This document shows, piece by piece, positions 1 to 13,700 of a stretch of DNA of 64,000 nucleotides. The stretch spans positions 32,087,577-32,151,576 of the forward strand of contig CM034532.1 in assembly GCA_020002185.1 (NCBI GenBank). Reading direction: 5' to 3'. The translations under genes and the position numbers were made by a program. Position 1 is the first letter of the stretch, and each line of letters opens with the position of its first letter. Origin of the DNA: Paraescarpia echinospica. Its lineage: Eukaryota; Annelida; Polychaeta; Sabellida; Siboglinidae. The notes under the pieces were generated by a model. It ran no database searches. It was not told the DNA's origin and worked only from the letters and a program-made list of their open reading frames with translations.

Positions 1-1637
1 AGTCTGTGTTTAATATTAGTCATGTACCTGTTTTATTTGAACTGTGTACAACCAATATATTACGATGGAGTTGTTGTATTAAAGAGGACATGGTTTAGGA
101 AGTGGAGTATTCAGGAAATTGACATGTCATGAAATTCTAGCATTTCAGCTAGTTAGCCAGGTATGATATTGCGAAACTATAAGGTAGGAAAGTGTCCCGG
201 AAGCACACCTGAGAACGAGATAGTTGACATAGTCATGCCAGGCCTATAAGACTTATGGTCGACTCTTGCTAGTATAAGGATCACATTGGGACTTGGTCAA
301 ACTGTTTCTTAGATCCAATGTTCTTTATATCCATGATTACACAACACAAGCCAGAACATGAATTTCAAAGTTGTTCTGGTTAAGTATTCTTTATAGCAAG
401 AGTTGAATCTAAAAGAATCACCTAATTCAAGTTTCTTAACCCTTGTCTTGGCAACCTATCAGGCCAACCTGACTTAGCAACCCTTATCCTTGCTACGGAT
501 GTGGTCAGAATGTTTTTCGCTTGACCCACCCATGTGCGTCTGCTGAATTCCAGGCGCCATCAGACATGACGAGATGCTTCAGCCGTAGACAAACTCGATG
601 TAGATCCGGACGTCGGCATGCAAGATTGATTGCTCACCTGGGTTTGCTTAGAGCTCTGATAACCCAAAACAAACCTGCGATAATGTCAGCGGCAGCGCAG
701 TTTACCTCCATAGATTTCAGGGTACCCAGTGTTGCAATATTTTCCGATATTTCTGATAATTGCGTCGCAGTTCCTTTAATTGATATATTTACAAAAAAAC
801 CTGTAGTTTACTAATAATTGGTTAGATTTTTTTAGGCTTTTGTGATTCATTACAACATAATTAATGTTTTTGCGGTATAAATATACATGTTTATGATCAC
901 CTACAGGTGATATCTGTATGGTTTGAGTCACACCAAGCCATAATCAGATCTGCAAAATTGGTGAATTTCATGACATGATGCTGAAAGTTGGCAGTTGCTA
1001 ATTTTTGCTAACTAAAGTCAGTACATGGCGCCACATGAAATAAGCAAATTACTATATTATTTAACTACATTTTTACTTCTGACTGAATTCATGTATTTTC
1101 TGCACAAAAAGTGGATGTACACTGAGATTGTCAGTAAGAATACAAACTTGGTATATTTAGTTGATTGGTGACACAAACGTGAACATAATTTAGCAGTATG
1201 TTGATGTTGAATGCGAACACTTCCGCAATGATAACATTGCAGCCACACTTACATCAGCAGTAATTGAGTAACCCTGTTGCGCCTGCCCAGTGGTGGACCA
1301 TCGCTACCTCGGGACCATTTCTAAACCTAGTATCTATCACACAAGTCATCTAACCTGTCACAAGAGACCACTTAGACCAGCGACCTCACGAGACCGATCT
1401 ATCTCCCCGGCTACAACATCTATACTAGGCTTTTTCTTCCTGTTGTCTGTAGCGCAAATGTGCAAAGCAATCTACCAGACTTACTCATGGGTTAGTACAT
1501 GCTAATAAAGTTGCCCCGGTAGTGCCACATGAAATTGCCTGCCTGTTCCAATACGGGCAGCTGGCACCTGCATTGATGAACGAATGATCATTCTTTACTT
1601 GAGAAACTATAACAACCGTGTGCATCGTTTGTTGCAG
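1..1637 (+). other. Upstream region or first intron of talin
   Basis: No coding exon or recognisable element is seen here. A TTTGTTGCAG acceptor at 1628-1637 suggests that the start codon lies in a second exon and that this stretch is at least partly an intron in the 5' untranslated region. The promoter and first non-coding exon are not identifiable and may lie outside the window. Confidence 0.5.
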
Positions 1638-1651
1638 AGTGAGACGCGAAG
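1638..1651 (+). other. 5' untranslated part of the start-codon exon
   Basis: These 14 bases lie between a plausible CAG acceptor and the talin ATG. The context before the ATG is GACGCGAAG. That the transcript is spliced here is inferred from the acceptor alone. Confidence 0.45.
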
Positions 1652-1787
1652 ATGGCCACGCTGTCACTCAAGATCAGCGTGGTAGGCAGCAGTGCCGTCA
1701 AGACTATGCAGTTCAACCCTTCCACGATCGTCTATGACGCTTGCAAGATCATCCGCGAAAGGGTCCCTGAAGGAAACCATGGAAATC
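1652..1787 (+). CDS. TLN1: Talin coding exon 1 (residues 1-45, F0)
   Basis: This exon has the start codon and the first half of F0, the ubiquitin-like subdomain that binds Rap1-GTP in vertebrate talin. It begins [20 protein letters not shown], against a vertebrate start of similar length and the same pattern, so the ATG is well supported. It ends after GNHGN plus one base (phase 1) at donor C|GTAAGC. The next in-frame codons in the intron do not match talin, which confirms the boundary. Confidence 0.95.
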
Positions 1788-4700
1788 GTAAGCACTCCTT
1801 TCTCCATAATCTGCTACGCTTTGCCCAGGATGAAATCAATATTTTTAAATGTGGTTCTTTAGGACAGATGTGTAACTGAGTTAAACAATTAAATTGTACC
1901 ATTGCTATTTCTATTTCTGCTACATCCCCTTTATAGGTTTGACAAACATATTGAATATTTCATTAATGTGTAACATTTTGGACAGAGGTGGCATTAGTCT
2001 TGCATTCCAACATAAATCAGACAAGTTTTCTATCTTTGAGGCTTTTTATGTCTACAAATTGTGTGAGTCTGCCAAGAAATACAAGCTGAGCCTGAACAAA
2101 CACAAAATCATGCTCTTTGTCTCTCGTTTTATTGGTAACACTTAACCTGTAGACGAGACATGGAACTTCATAAGGTGTTGAGATAAAGTGTAAATGTGCA
2201 CAAACAGTCTGGAAGACTAGATCTAGATCCTCTGCCTTGTCAACTGTACATAGCACACACAAGTTCCTGTAAATTACAGGCTGTATTACTTGGCTTGCAT
2301 CTTGCAGCATCTGAATTTGGGTTGTTTCTGGCTGATGACGACCCAAAGAAAGGCGTGTGGCTGGAGTCCAGACGCACACTGGACTATTACCTCCTCAGGA
2401 ACGGGGTGAGTACAGGGAGGGTATGAAGTAAATCTCACTCATGGTGACCAAAATCATCTCGAGCATGAGATAGAAATCTTGTAGATGGGTTCTGGTGTAG
2501 TAGAGACTTTATAAGATTAAAGCTGGTTTACAGGTTGTGTTTGCTAATGTTTTTGTTGGACACTTGTGCCTGTTGGTTTACGTAGCATGACTGAATTATG
2601 TACAGAAACATGTAACTAAAATATACGATATCACACATGCGCTGCATTGTGTGTGGCACTTTGTTAAGTTGTATATTTTGCTCTATAATACACAGTATGA
2701 TACATGTCATAATGTGCACCATGTGCTGTATACTTACTATGAGCCATGTCCTGTACTGTGTGCCATGAGCCATGTCCTGTACTATGTGACATGTCTTGTA
2801 CTGTGTGCTATGTGACGTATCCTGTACTGTGTGACGTCTCCCTGTACTGTGTGCCATGAGCCATGTCCCTGTACTGTGTGCCATGAGCCATGTTCCTGTA
2901 CTGTGTGCCATGAGCCATGTCCCTGTACTGTGTGCCATGAGCCATGTCCCTGTACTGTGTGCCATGAACCATGTCCTGTACTGTGTACTATGTGACATGT
3001 CCTGTACTGTGTGCCATGTGACATGACCTGTACTGTGTGCCATGAACCATGTCCTGTACTGTGTGTCATGTGACATGTCCTGTAGTGTGTGCCATGTGAC
3101 ATGCCCTGTACTGTCTGCCATGTGACATGTCCTGTACTATGTGACATGTCCTGTACTGTGTGCCATGTGACATGTCCTGTACTGTGTGTCATGTGGCATG
3201 TCCTGTACTGTGTGCTATGTGACATGTCCTGTACTGTGTGCCATGTGACATGACCTGTACTGTGTGCCATGAACCATGTCCTGTACTGTGTGTCATGTGA
3301 CATGTCCTGTAGTGTGTGCCATGTGACATGCCCTGTACTGTCTGCCATGTGACATGTCCTGTACTATGTGACATGTCCTGTACTGTGTGCCATGTGACAT
3401 GTCCTGTACTGTGTGTCATGTGGCATGTCCTGTACTGTGTGCTATGTGACATGTCCTGTACTGTGTACCATGAGACATGTCCTGTACTGTGTGCCATGTG
3501 ACATGTCTTGTACTGTGTGCCATGTGACATGTCCTGTACTGTGTGCCATGTGACATGTCCTGTACTGTGTGCTATGTGACATGTCCTGTACTGTGTGCTA
3601 TGTGACATGTCCTGTACTGTGTACCATGAGACATGTCCTGTACTGTGTACCATGTGACATGTCTTGTACTGTGTGCCATGTGACATGTCCTGTACTGTGT
3701 ACCATGTGACATGTCCTGTACTGTGTACCATGTGACATGTCCTGTACTGTGTACCATGAGACATGTCCTGTACTGTGTGCCATGTGACATGTCTTGTACT
3801 GTGTGCCATGTGACATGTCCTGTACTGTGTACCATGAGACATGTCCTGTACTGTGTACCATGAGACATGTCCTGTACTGTGTGCCATGTGACATGTCTTG
3901 TACTGTGTGCCATGTGACATGTCTTGTACTGTGTACCATGAGACATGTCCTGTACTGTGTGCCATGTGACATGTCCTGTACTGTGTGCCATGTGACATGT
4001 CCTGTACTGTGTACCATGAGACATGTCCTGTACTGTGTACCATGAGACATGTCCTGTACTGTGTGCCATGTGACATGTCTTGTACTGTGTACCATGAGAC
4101 ATGTCCTGTACTGTGTACCATGTGACATGTCCTGTACTGTGTGCCATGTGACATGTCTTGTACTGTGTGCCATGTGACATGTCTTGTACTGTGTGCCATG
4201 TGACATGTCTTGTACTGTGTACCATGAGACATGTCCTGTACTGTGTACCATGTGACATGTCCTGTACTGTGTGCCATGTGACATGTCCTGTACTGTGTGC
4301 CATGTGACATGTCCTGTACTGTGTGCCATGTGACATGTCTTGTACTGTGTGCCATGTGACATGTCCTGTACTGTGCTTTGTGTGCTGCAGGACCTGTTGG
4401 AGTACAAGAAGAAGCACCGTATGTTGCGAGTGCGTATGTTGGACGAGACGGTGAAGACGCTGCAGGTGGACGACAGCCACACTGTCTCTCAACTCATGAT
4501 CACTATCTGCAGCAAGATTGGTGAGTAACTTCTCACCGTGATCACAGACATGGTCACACATTATGGTTCTCGACACTGCAGAAGTCTAGCTCATTTTGTG
4601 CCTAGAATGACACAAGTGTCAATAGCTCATTTCTTGCCCTGGATGCTCCATGCAGACCTTCCAAGTCTTCCGCTTTACCAGATCTTCCGCTTTTTCCGGG

Positions 4701-7700
4701 TTTAAAAAAAAAATCTTATGCTTTCCCATTTTGTTTTGAAAATCTTCTCCTTTTTACAGACATGGCCGGTGATCACAGCACCACCCGACTTGAAGCAGTG
4801 CCATTTGGTGGCGTGTTATGTTTTTCAACTAATGAGATTGGACTGACATTTTCCAGTGTTTCCCCTGGTATATGACAAGCGAGGTGGGCTGCCTTGCCGA
4901 TTTTCTATGCCGCCTCGCCCAAACAATGCCGAAATTGCCGCCTCAGCTATTTTGTGCGCCCATTTTTTTTCATTCTTTCGCAATATATTCATCACCAGCG
5001 AACGGCACGAAATGACACCATAAATCACTTAGGCCCTATATTCCTGCAAAATTACAGATTTGTATCAACATCATTTAGGCGTCTTAAAAAAACGTCTCGG
5101 AGGAGGCCCAAATAAAAACTGCATCCTATTCACGAATTGGCACTTGTATCGAATCCGAACCCTTTTGAAACCCAAATAGCAACTTGGTTTGCACTAGTCT
5201 GTGCCACTGCGGCCGTACCTTACCGCACAGCGCACATAAAAGCGATATAGCAGCGTATGTTGATACAAACCGGGGTGCTATTTATGCCTCTAATGGGCGT
5301 AAGAATTAATATTCTTAAAGGTAAATATGCCTAGGATAATGTTGAATGATGGAACTATTTCACTGAGGTATCAAAGTTAGGCAAAACTCAAGTTATAACA
5401 GCGAAATCGAGGTGTCATTCAACTAATGTTCTATGCCTTTTTTTTTGGCAAAATAAGGAATGTGATTCGTAAGATATTTTTGTGCTAAATATATAATTTA
5501 TTATATTCTGACAAAGTTGTGCAAAAAACTTTTGAGAAATTTGAATTGAGTGAAGTACTTATGAATATAAATCACCAAAGTTCACATCTCATAAGACGCC
5601 TATTCCCCAAACCGTGTATACTAACTGATTATCAATAGACAATGATATGTTTGCACAGAAATTTTATAGACTAAATAACTTATACTGTTTTGTAAAAAGG
5701 CACAATTTGAGAAACGTTCTTGTGATTAATAGAAACATACTTTTGTGGCATTCCAAAAATGACTGTTTAATTAATTGCATAGCATGCTAGCAACAAATAA
5801 AATATAATCTTTGGAACATAAACCACCAATTTACCATAATATTATGATATTATCATCATTTAAAGGTGATGATGAAAGAGTCTTCAGATGATACCACTGG
5901 ATGCTTCCCAGAGAAGTCGAGATGGTGTTCGACTGAACAGATCTGCCAGGGAGTAAAGTGTAAAGCGTTTTGAGCAGTCCTGAGGACTGGATACTGTGCT
6001 AAATAAGAACTTACCTTTTATTTTTTATTGGCTCTGTCAGCATGGTAACAAGGCCTAGGGTTATGGCAAAAAAACATCACCACAACCATTTGTACCACTG
6101 GTCAAGTGGAAATCACGCCTCAACTGAGTACCTGTCGTAAAGTGGAAACCACACCTCAACACGATGAAACAATCACGATTACTGACTTTTATCAATCATG
6201 ATTACTACATTTACAAGTAGTGTCTTGTTGTTTTATATCTTCCCCTCTATATTCAAGAGTAAAGGTTAAAACATACCTCAGAATGCACAATTTTTAAGCT
6301 AGTTTTACAAAATTATCTGCGGGAGCATGCCCCCGGACCACCCTAGCAATGCTTCGCGGCTGTGGCGCTCGCGTAGCCCACCCCTACCACCTCGCACATA
6401 ATTTTAGTCAGGGGAAACACTGCTCTGCATGTTTTTCACTCCGTCATTTTGACTGTCTCCAAGTGCCACGAATAACCACAAACATGAGAGTTGAGTACCA
6501 AACGTGCCACTGGCATTTACAATGCTGAGCACTAAGAGACAGATGTGGACCACTGGGTGTTTGGGAAATTGGGTGTTTGTTTGTTAATAGAGTTTTGCTG
6601 TTTTTCTGAGCAAGAATCTTCAGTTTTTTTGTAGGAAGAGGAAGATCTTCTGTTTTTTTTAATAAAATGTTAGAAGGTCTGTCCATGTATCTAGTTCATT
6701 TCTGGCCCTGGATGGTCCATGTATCTAGTTCATTTCTGGCCCTGGATGGTCCATGTATCTAGTTCATTTCTGGTCCTGGATGGTCCATGTATCTAGTTCA
6801 TTTCTGGCCCTGGATGGTCCATGTATCTAGTTCATTTCTGGCCCTGGATGGTCCATGTATCTAGTTCATTTCTGGCCCTGGATGGTCCATGTATCTAGTT
6901 CATTTCTGGTCCTGGATGGTCCATGTATCTAGTTCATTTCTGGCCCTGGATGGTCCGTGTATCTAGTTCATTTCAGGCCCTGGATGGTCCATGTATCTAG
7001 TTCATTTATGGCCCTGGATGGTCTGTGTATCTAGTTCATTTCTGGCCCTGGATGGTCCATTTATCTAGTTCATTTCTAGTCCAGGATGGTCCGTGTATCT
7101 AGTTCATTTCTGGCCCTGGATGGTCCGTATATCTAGTTCATTTCTGGCCCTGGATGGTCCGTATATCTAGTTCATTTCTGGTCCTGGATGGTCCATGTAT
7201 CTAGTTCATTTCTGGTCCTGGATGGTCCATGTATCTAGTTCATTTCTGGCCCTGGATGGTCCATGTATCTAGTTAATTTCTGGTCCTGGATGGTCCGTAA
7301 ATCTAGTTCATTTCTGGTCCTGGATGGTCCATGTATCTAGTTCATTTCTGGTCCTGGATGGTCCGTGTATCTAGTTCATTTCTGGCCCTGGATGGTCCAT
7401 GTATCTAGTTCATTTCTAGTCCTGGATGGTCCATGTATCTAGTTCATTTCTGGTCCTGGATGGTCCTTGTATCTAGTTCATTTCTGGTCCTGGATGGTCC
7501 ATGTATCTAGTTCATTTCTGGTCCTGGATGGTCCGTGTATCTAGTTCATTTCTGGCCCTGGATGGTCCATGTATCTAATTCATTTCTGGTCCTGGATGGT
7601 CCATGTATCTAGTTCATTTCTGGTCCTGGATGGTCCATGTATCTAGTTCATTTCTGGTCCTGGATGGTTCATGTATCTAGTTCATTTCTGGTCCTGGATG

Positions 7701-10700
7701 GTCCATGTATCTAGTTCATTTCCGGCCCTGGATGGTCCATGTATCTAGTTCATTTCTGGCCCTGGATGGTCCATGTATCTAGTTCATTTCTGGTCCTGGA
7801 TGGTCCATGTATCTAGTTCATTTCTGGTCCTGGATGGTCCATGTATCTAGTTCATTTCTGGTCCTGGATGGTCCATGTATCTAGTTCATTTCTGGTCCAG
7901 GATGGTCCATGTATCTAGTTCATTTCTGGCCCTGGATGGTCCGTGTATCTAGTTCATTTCTGGCCCTGGTTGGTCCATGTATCTAGTTCATTTCTGGCCC
8001 TGGATGGTCCATGTATCTAGTTCATTTCTGGCCCTGGATGGTCCATGTATCTAGTTCATTTCTGGCCCTGGATGGTCCGTGTATCTAGTTCATTTCTGGC
8101 CCTGGATGGTCCATGTATCTAGTTCATTTCTGGTCCTGGATGGTCCATGTATCTAGTTCATTTCTGGCCCTGGATGGTCCATGTATCTAGTTCATTTCTA
8201 GTCCTGGATGGTCCATGTATCTAGTTCATTTCTGGTCCTGGATGGTCCATGTGTCTAGTTCATTTCTGGTCCTGGATGGTCCATGTGTCTAGTTCATTTC
8301 TGGTCCTGGATGGTCCATGTATCTAGTTCATTTCTGGTCCTGGATGATCCGTGTATCTAGTTCATTTATGGCCCTGGATGGTCCATGTATCTAATTCATT
8401 TCTGGTCCTGGATGGTCCATGTATCTAGTTCATTTCTGGCCCTGGATGGTCCATGTATCTAGTTCATTTCTGGTCCTGGATGGTCCATGTATCTAGTTCA
8501 TTTCTGGTCCTGGATGGTCCATGTATCTAGTTCATTTCTGGCCCTGGATGGTCCATGTATCTAGTTCATTTCTGGCCCTGGATGGTCCATGTATCTAGTT
8601 CATTTCTGGTCCTGGATGGTCCATGTATCTAGTTCATTTCTGGTCCTGGATGGTCCATGTATCTAGTTCATTTCTGGTCCAGGATGGTCCATGTATCTAG
8701 TTCATTTCTGGCCCTGGATGGTCCGTGTATCTAGTTCATTTCTGGCCCTGGTTGGTCCATGTATCTAGTTCATTTCTGGCCCTGGATGGTCCATGTATCT
8801 AGTTCATTTCTGGCCCTGGATGGTCCATGTATCTAGTTCATTTCTGGCCCTGGATGGTCCATGTATCTAGTTCATTTCTGGCCCTGGATGGTCCGTGTAT
8901 CTAGTTCATTTCTGGCCCTGGATGGTCCATGTATCTAGTTCATTTCTGGTCCTGGATGGTCCATGAATCTAGTTCATTTCTGGCCCTGGATGGTCCGTGT
9001 ATCTAGTTCATTTCTGGCCCTGGATGCTCCACATATCTAGCTCATTCCTGGCTCTAGACATAGTGTGTGTCTAACGCTTGTTCTAATATTAAAATCATAA
9101 TTGAATAGACTACAATGCGGAGTAGCACATTCCCTGAAAGTAGATTGACATTTCTGCTAAAAAAATCTGGTAGTTGTATTACGATATGTTGCCTGGTTAT
9201 CTTAATTACAATAGCAATTCTTGAATATAATAACAAGCACATTTAATTCTATTCTACTTTTTCACTAATTTTGCGTCGACATATGTTAGGATACTGCCAC
9301 TATGTACGAGAAATCTGTATTTCATTGAATCAATCTACCCCCAGGGGGCCCCCAAACTGGTAAATATTCACATTTTGCCTATTTTTTTTAAACTCTTCAG
9401 TAACTTTTTCTCTGATTTTGCATAGACATTTCATGTGGTAGTGCCACTATACACAAGAAATCTGTATTTTATTGAATCTTTCTACCCCAGGGGCCCCCTA
9501 AACTGGTAAATATTGACATTTTGCCTTTTTTTAAACTCTTCAGTAACTTTTTCTCTAATTTTGCGTAGACATTTCATGTGGTAGTGCCACTATACACATG
9601 AAATCTGTATTTGCGTCAATCATTCTAAGTGCCCCCAGGGCCCCTAAAAATGCAAATTGTTCACATTTTACATTGAATGACATCAGTATCTTGCTGTCAT
9701 TTGGGAAACACGTAGGAATCACCACATTAAAGATGGTGGACAAGTCATAAACAATGATACATTGCAAATTTTGAAAATTTGTGAAGGATAGCTCTGTTAA
9801 TTTACTTCATACTGGTGATAACAAGAAGGCATTCAAGCAGATAGACGATATAATCTGCACGTACATGCTAATTGGTGCGATATTTATCCATGAAAATGTA
9901 CTTTGAAGGCTTCGAATTGGAGTGAACTGACAATGGCACCTATTTTCGCCTGCTTCGCGCTATGATGCATTTTCGGCGGCAACAAACTTAATGTTACTTT
10001 CAACGACAGTAACTGCTTCACAAATAAATTTACATCGAAATGTTTACCAAATTCGTTACTTTAGTTTGTTGGTTTATTTGTTATAAGAAACGAAACACAA
10101 AAATAGATATCGTTGACAGAAGATATTTCAAAAATTTGCATAAATCCATTCGGTGACACCACCTGCTGCCATTCTGTTTATTCGTTCTAGTTCTAGTTGT
10201 TTCCAGCGTTTGGCAACGTTCTATTAACTGACTAGTCTGTATTATTGTGGTTACAATGTAATGGTCTTATGAGGTCTCATTCAACAAGTGAGCCTTTTTC
10301 AGAACACTCGCCAAACTGACCTTTATATGCTGGCACTGAGGGTGGTCACTGCCAGGGTGCTTGTTGTTCTCAGTGGTTCTTTTACGTCCCAAACTGAGAC
10401 GGGACCGACATTAACGTGATCTCCGTGTCACGAGGGATACATAGTCCCCAATGTTGAGAGCCAGGTTTTTACACCAAATATCAAGCCTGCCCGGTCCGGG
10501 TTTCAAACTCAAGAGCGCCTGCATATTAGGCAGATGTGCTAACCTACCTAACCACTACACTAGCCACGCTCCCGTAGTGTTACTACAGAATTGTACATAA
10601 TGAGATAATTATCCAAGATATGTGAACAAGTTTGATACCTTTGTTTTCAGGGGAGAATGGTGTGTAAAATAAAATCAACTTGCTCATTGAGATGTTGCCT

Positions 10701-13700
10701 CCTTCATGGAGAAAATGTCTGGTGAAAAGTAAAGTGACAAAACACAACACAAATTTGAATTTGTTGGGAAATGTATTGCCATATGCCACATACAGTAAAT
10801 GTTATCAGACAACTAATTTTTCAATATAACTTTATAGCTTATTTTTACTGCTTTCTAATGGTATAACACATATATCACAATAATTATAAACTCTCAATTA
10901 TAGTCCAAAAGACTGGGACTCTTGGCCCATTAAAAACATAATCTATGAAGACATGTAGAAATAACCATGGAACAAACTACCAGTAGCCTTCACGCTGTGA
11001 ATATCACCTAGTTCTTATTAGATCAGTAATAATACAGCTGCAATGTGTCAGTACTTTCATTATTCAGATAACAAATTCAGAAGCCACTCTAGTGACAAGC
11101 CTTGCTGTGCCTGACAATGTGCGCTTTAATAGTGATAGATTTGTCCATGAGATTCCTGTTTTTTAACTTCTGTTTGCTCCACTGTAGCTTAATTTGGTGG
11201 GTATTGATTTTCTGTAGAAACTTATGCAGCACTGTATACAGAGAATGGCTCAAAGGAAATTACATTTTATCCTTTGTGTCGACCAAAGCAAATAACTACT
11301 GTTTATCCAATGTTTAAGGGGTTTGGCGACATTACTATTGTAGTAGTAGTTGCACATGTTTGGCCTTCTCAATGATAGTGTCATTGTTGCGTAACATGCA
11401 GAACAGAGACTGCCCTGTTTTTGACACAAGTTAAATGCCGTGGCCGTCATCATGTTGTGCTTTATTTGAGAACTTTGAGTGCTTTTCTCTGGTAGATCTA
11501 TGTTTTCCTTCAATCTTCCTTCAGTCTCTTCCCTTCACCATGAGAGCTCCATGTCTTTGTGTCTTTGGTAGATATGTACTATTGATCATACTGTCATGCA
11601 GTCTGTTCATGTCACCATCAGAGCTTTGTGTCTCTACCTCTCTTGTAGATATTTATTATTGACAATGCACTCTGTTCCCATCGCCATCAGAGCTCCATGT
11701 CTTTGTCCCAATGGCAGATCTGCACTATTGACCATAAAGTGAGGAAGTCTGTTCATATCACCTTGAGAGTTGCATGTTTTCATATCTATTGGAGATCTGT
11801 GTTGGCGACGCTGTTCCCTTCACCAAGAGAGTTTTATGTGTCTGTTTCTGTGATATGTCTATGCTGTTGACCATCTTTTTCTTCAGTTTGTTCCTTTTAC
11901 CATAAGAATTGTGTGTGTTTGTTAGGGTATCATATCACCCTTTTTGATATCTTCTCCTAGGTCATGTCTCTGTTGTGTTCCGGTTGAATGATTTATGTTG
12001 GTCTTGCAGGAATCATGAACCATGAAGAGTACTCGCTAGTGCGTGACCTCAGTGATGATGAGAAGCAGAAGACGCTGACACTGAAGCGCGACCGCTCCAT
12101 CGCCAAGGATCAGAAGAAACTCGACGAGATGAAGAGGAAACTTCACACAGACGATGAATGTAAGTAGCTTGTGCCACAGTTTTTGACATATTCTGTGTTC
12201 ATCTGCATGTACAGCCCATAGCATGTGTTCACTTCACGCAACGTCTAAACAAGGGCTGAGTAACCATTATGCTACTGTTAAAAGCATTTTCTTCTATACT
12301 GCAAGCAAGCCATTAGAAGATATTCAAGAACCTAGATGAACCAACTGGAAGATTTTCATTGATGTGTTTGGCAGGTGTAAAATCGCAACAACCAAAAAAT
12401 GCACTAAAATGACTGCCAATTTGTAACATGACTGCGGTCCATTTTCTTCTGTCCAACACACATAGTTATAAATGTTTTATACGACAAACCACAAGTAGAA
12501 TATTTATTGTAACTGCATATGTTGAAACATAGTGTACTTGTGTTTATTTTTGTTCAAGGAAAGGAAAAAATAGGTCTGCTCATGTGACCGTTATGTCCAA
12601 AATTCCCACATTTTAAAAATACTGTACCTTTTGTATGATTCTTACTCATTTGTCAGTCTTGGTGTGATTTTATCCATGTTTTGGCTGCATACTTCACATT
12701 TAAAAATGATTGTCGAAAACCCTTGGAAGATATTTTTTGTTTGACCTACTAACCGGTACGCTAACTGGTTTAGACTGGTTTTTGTAAATTTATTGAGAAC
12801 TTTTATATCTTGTTATTATTTTGTGACAGACAGACATTTTAAGCTCCTAGTGGCAATGCCAGATTTACAGAATTTCAGAGATCTGTTTCCTACTGTTTGT
12901 TAAAGGCTAACGTTGTTAGATGGCTCAGCAAAATTGCTCCGATTGTGCCTGGGAAAGTGTCTCGTCTTGATTTGTCAGACAGTTAGCTGCATTGGGCCAT
13001 CTTGAGAGATCACCTGTTTCCTGTGGCATTTATAGTGGTCTCAGAAGACTGAGTATTTGTGTAGTGGCATTCGTCTATCAAATGTGAAATGTATCAATAG
13101 ACACGGGATTGGTTTTCTGGACCATCGATATATATCCTGTCTGTGAAAGTTCCGGAAACTTCAGTATTTTCATTTTACGGCCTAGAAATATCATATTTTA
13201 AACATTAAAATATATGATTCTGAAAGTGAGATTGTCTGTTCCTTTACCCGGAATCAGCCACAGGTGGTAATTATTAGCAGGAAGTGTGCTGAATCTGTTG
13301 TCTTGAGTGTGGGAGCCATATGAACGCGCTGAACATGAAAGGGCCTTGAGGATAGCTCAGCCGGCGTCTGCAGTATTGCAAATAGGGCATGTTTAGAATC
13401 TTGGATGTTTTGTTTACAACTTGTTTCATCGCAGTCAAAATATTCAAATTGCAAGCACTACCTCAGGGTTGCACTTTGACAGGCAGTATGCCTTTATCAT
13501 ATTTAATCTAGTATTAAGAACATATAAAATGAAACAGATCATTCTGATATAATCATGTTTTATGCATTGTGACACTGAGTTACATCTTAAGTCTGATGGC
13601 GTCTTGACATTTCCTCTTGCGTCGAATCAAACAATTTGACTAGCGTCATCTATTCGGTTGTTCACCCATCTGTCTGCCTCTCCCTGGACAGTGATGACTC

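Larger units (their letters stand above)
4653..6681. mobile_element. TIR element inserted in the 34-bp repeat locus
   Basis: The left end reads CAGACCTTCCAAG. The right end, reverse-complemented, reads CAGACCTTCTAAC, giving an inverted repeat of about 11 bp. Both sides have TCCATG (4647-4652 and 6682-6687), a possible 6-bp target duplication, though that hexamer is also part of the minisatellite unit. Poly-pyrimidine and AGATCTTCC motifs lie just inside both ends. No transposase frame is visible, so it would be non-autonomous. Its middle is occupied by a second TIR element at 4854-6422. Confidence 0.6.

Noticed and set aside
2528..4576. Open frames of 188-388 codons on the - strand, rich in [15 protein letters not shown]
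   Set aside because: They are translations of the 26-bp minisatellite; the period of three units equals 26 codons in every frame. There is no domain and no splice or start context, and the region is an intron of talin.
2741..9051. Could the 26- and 34-bp arrays be CRISPR arrays?
   Set aside because: Units are directly adjacent with no unique spacers, no cas genes are present, and the context is an animal gene.
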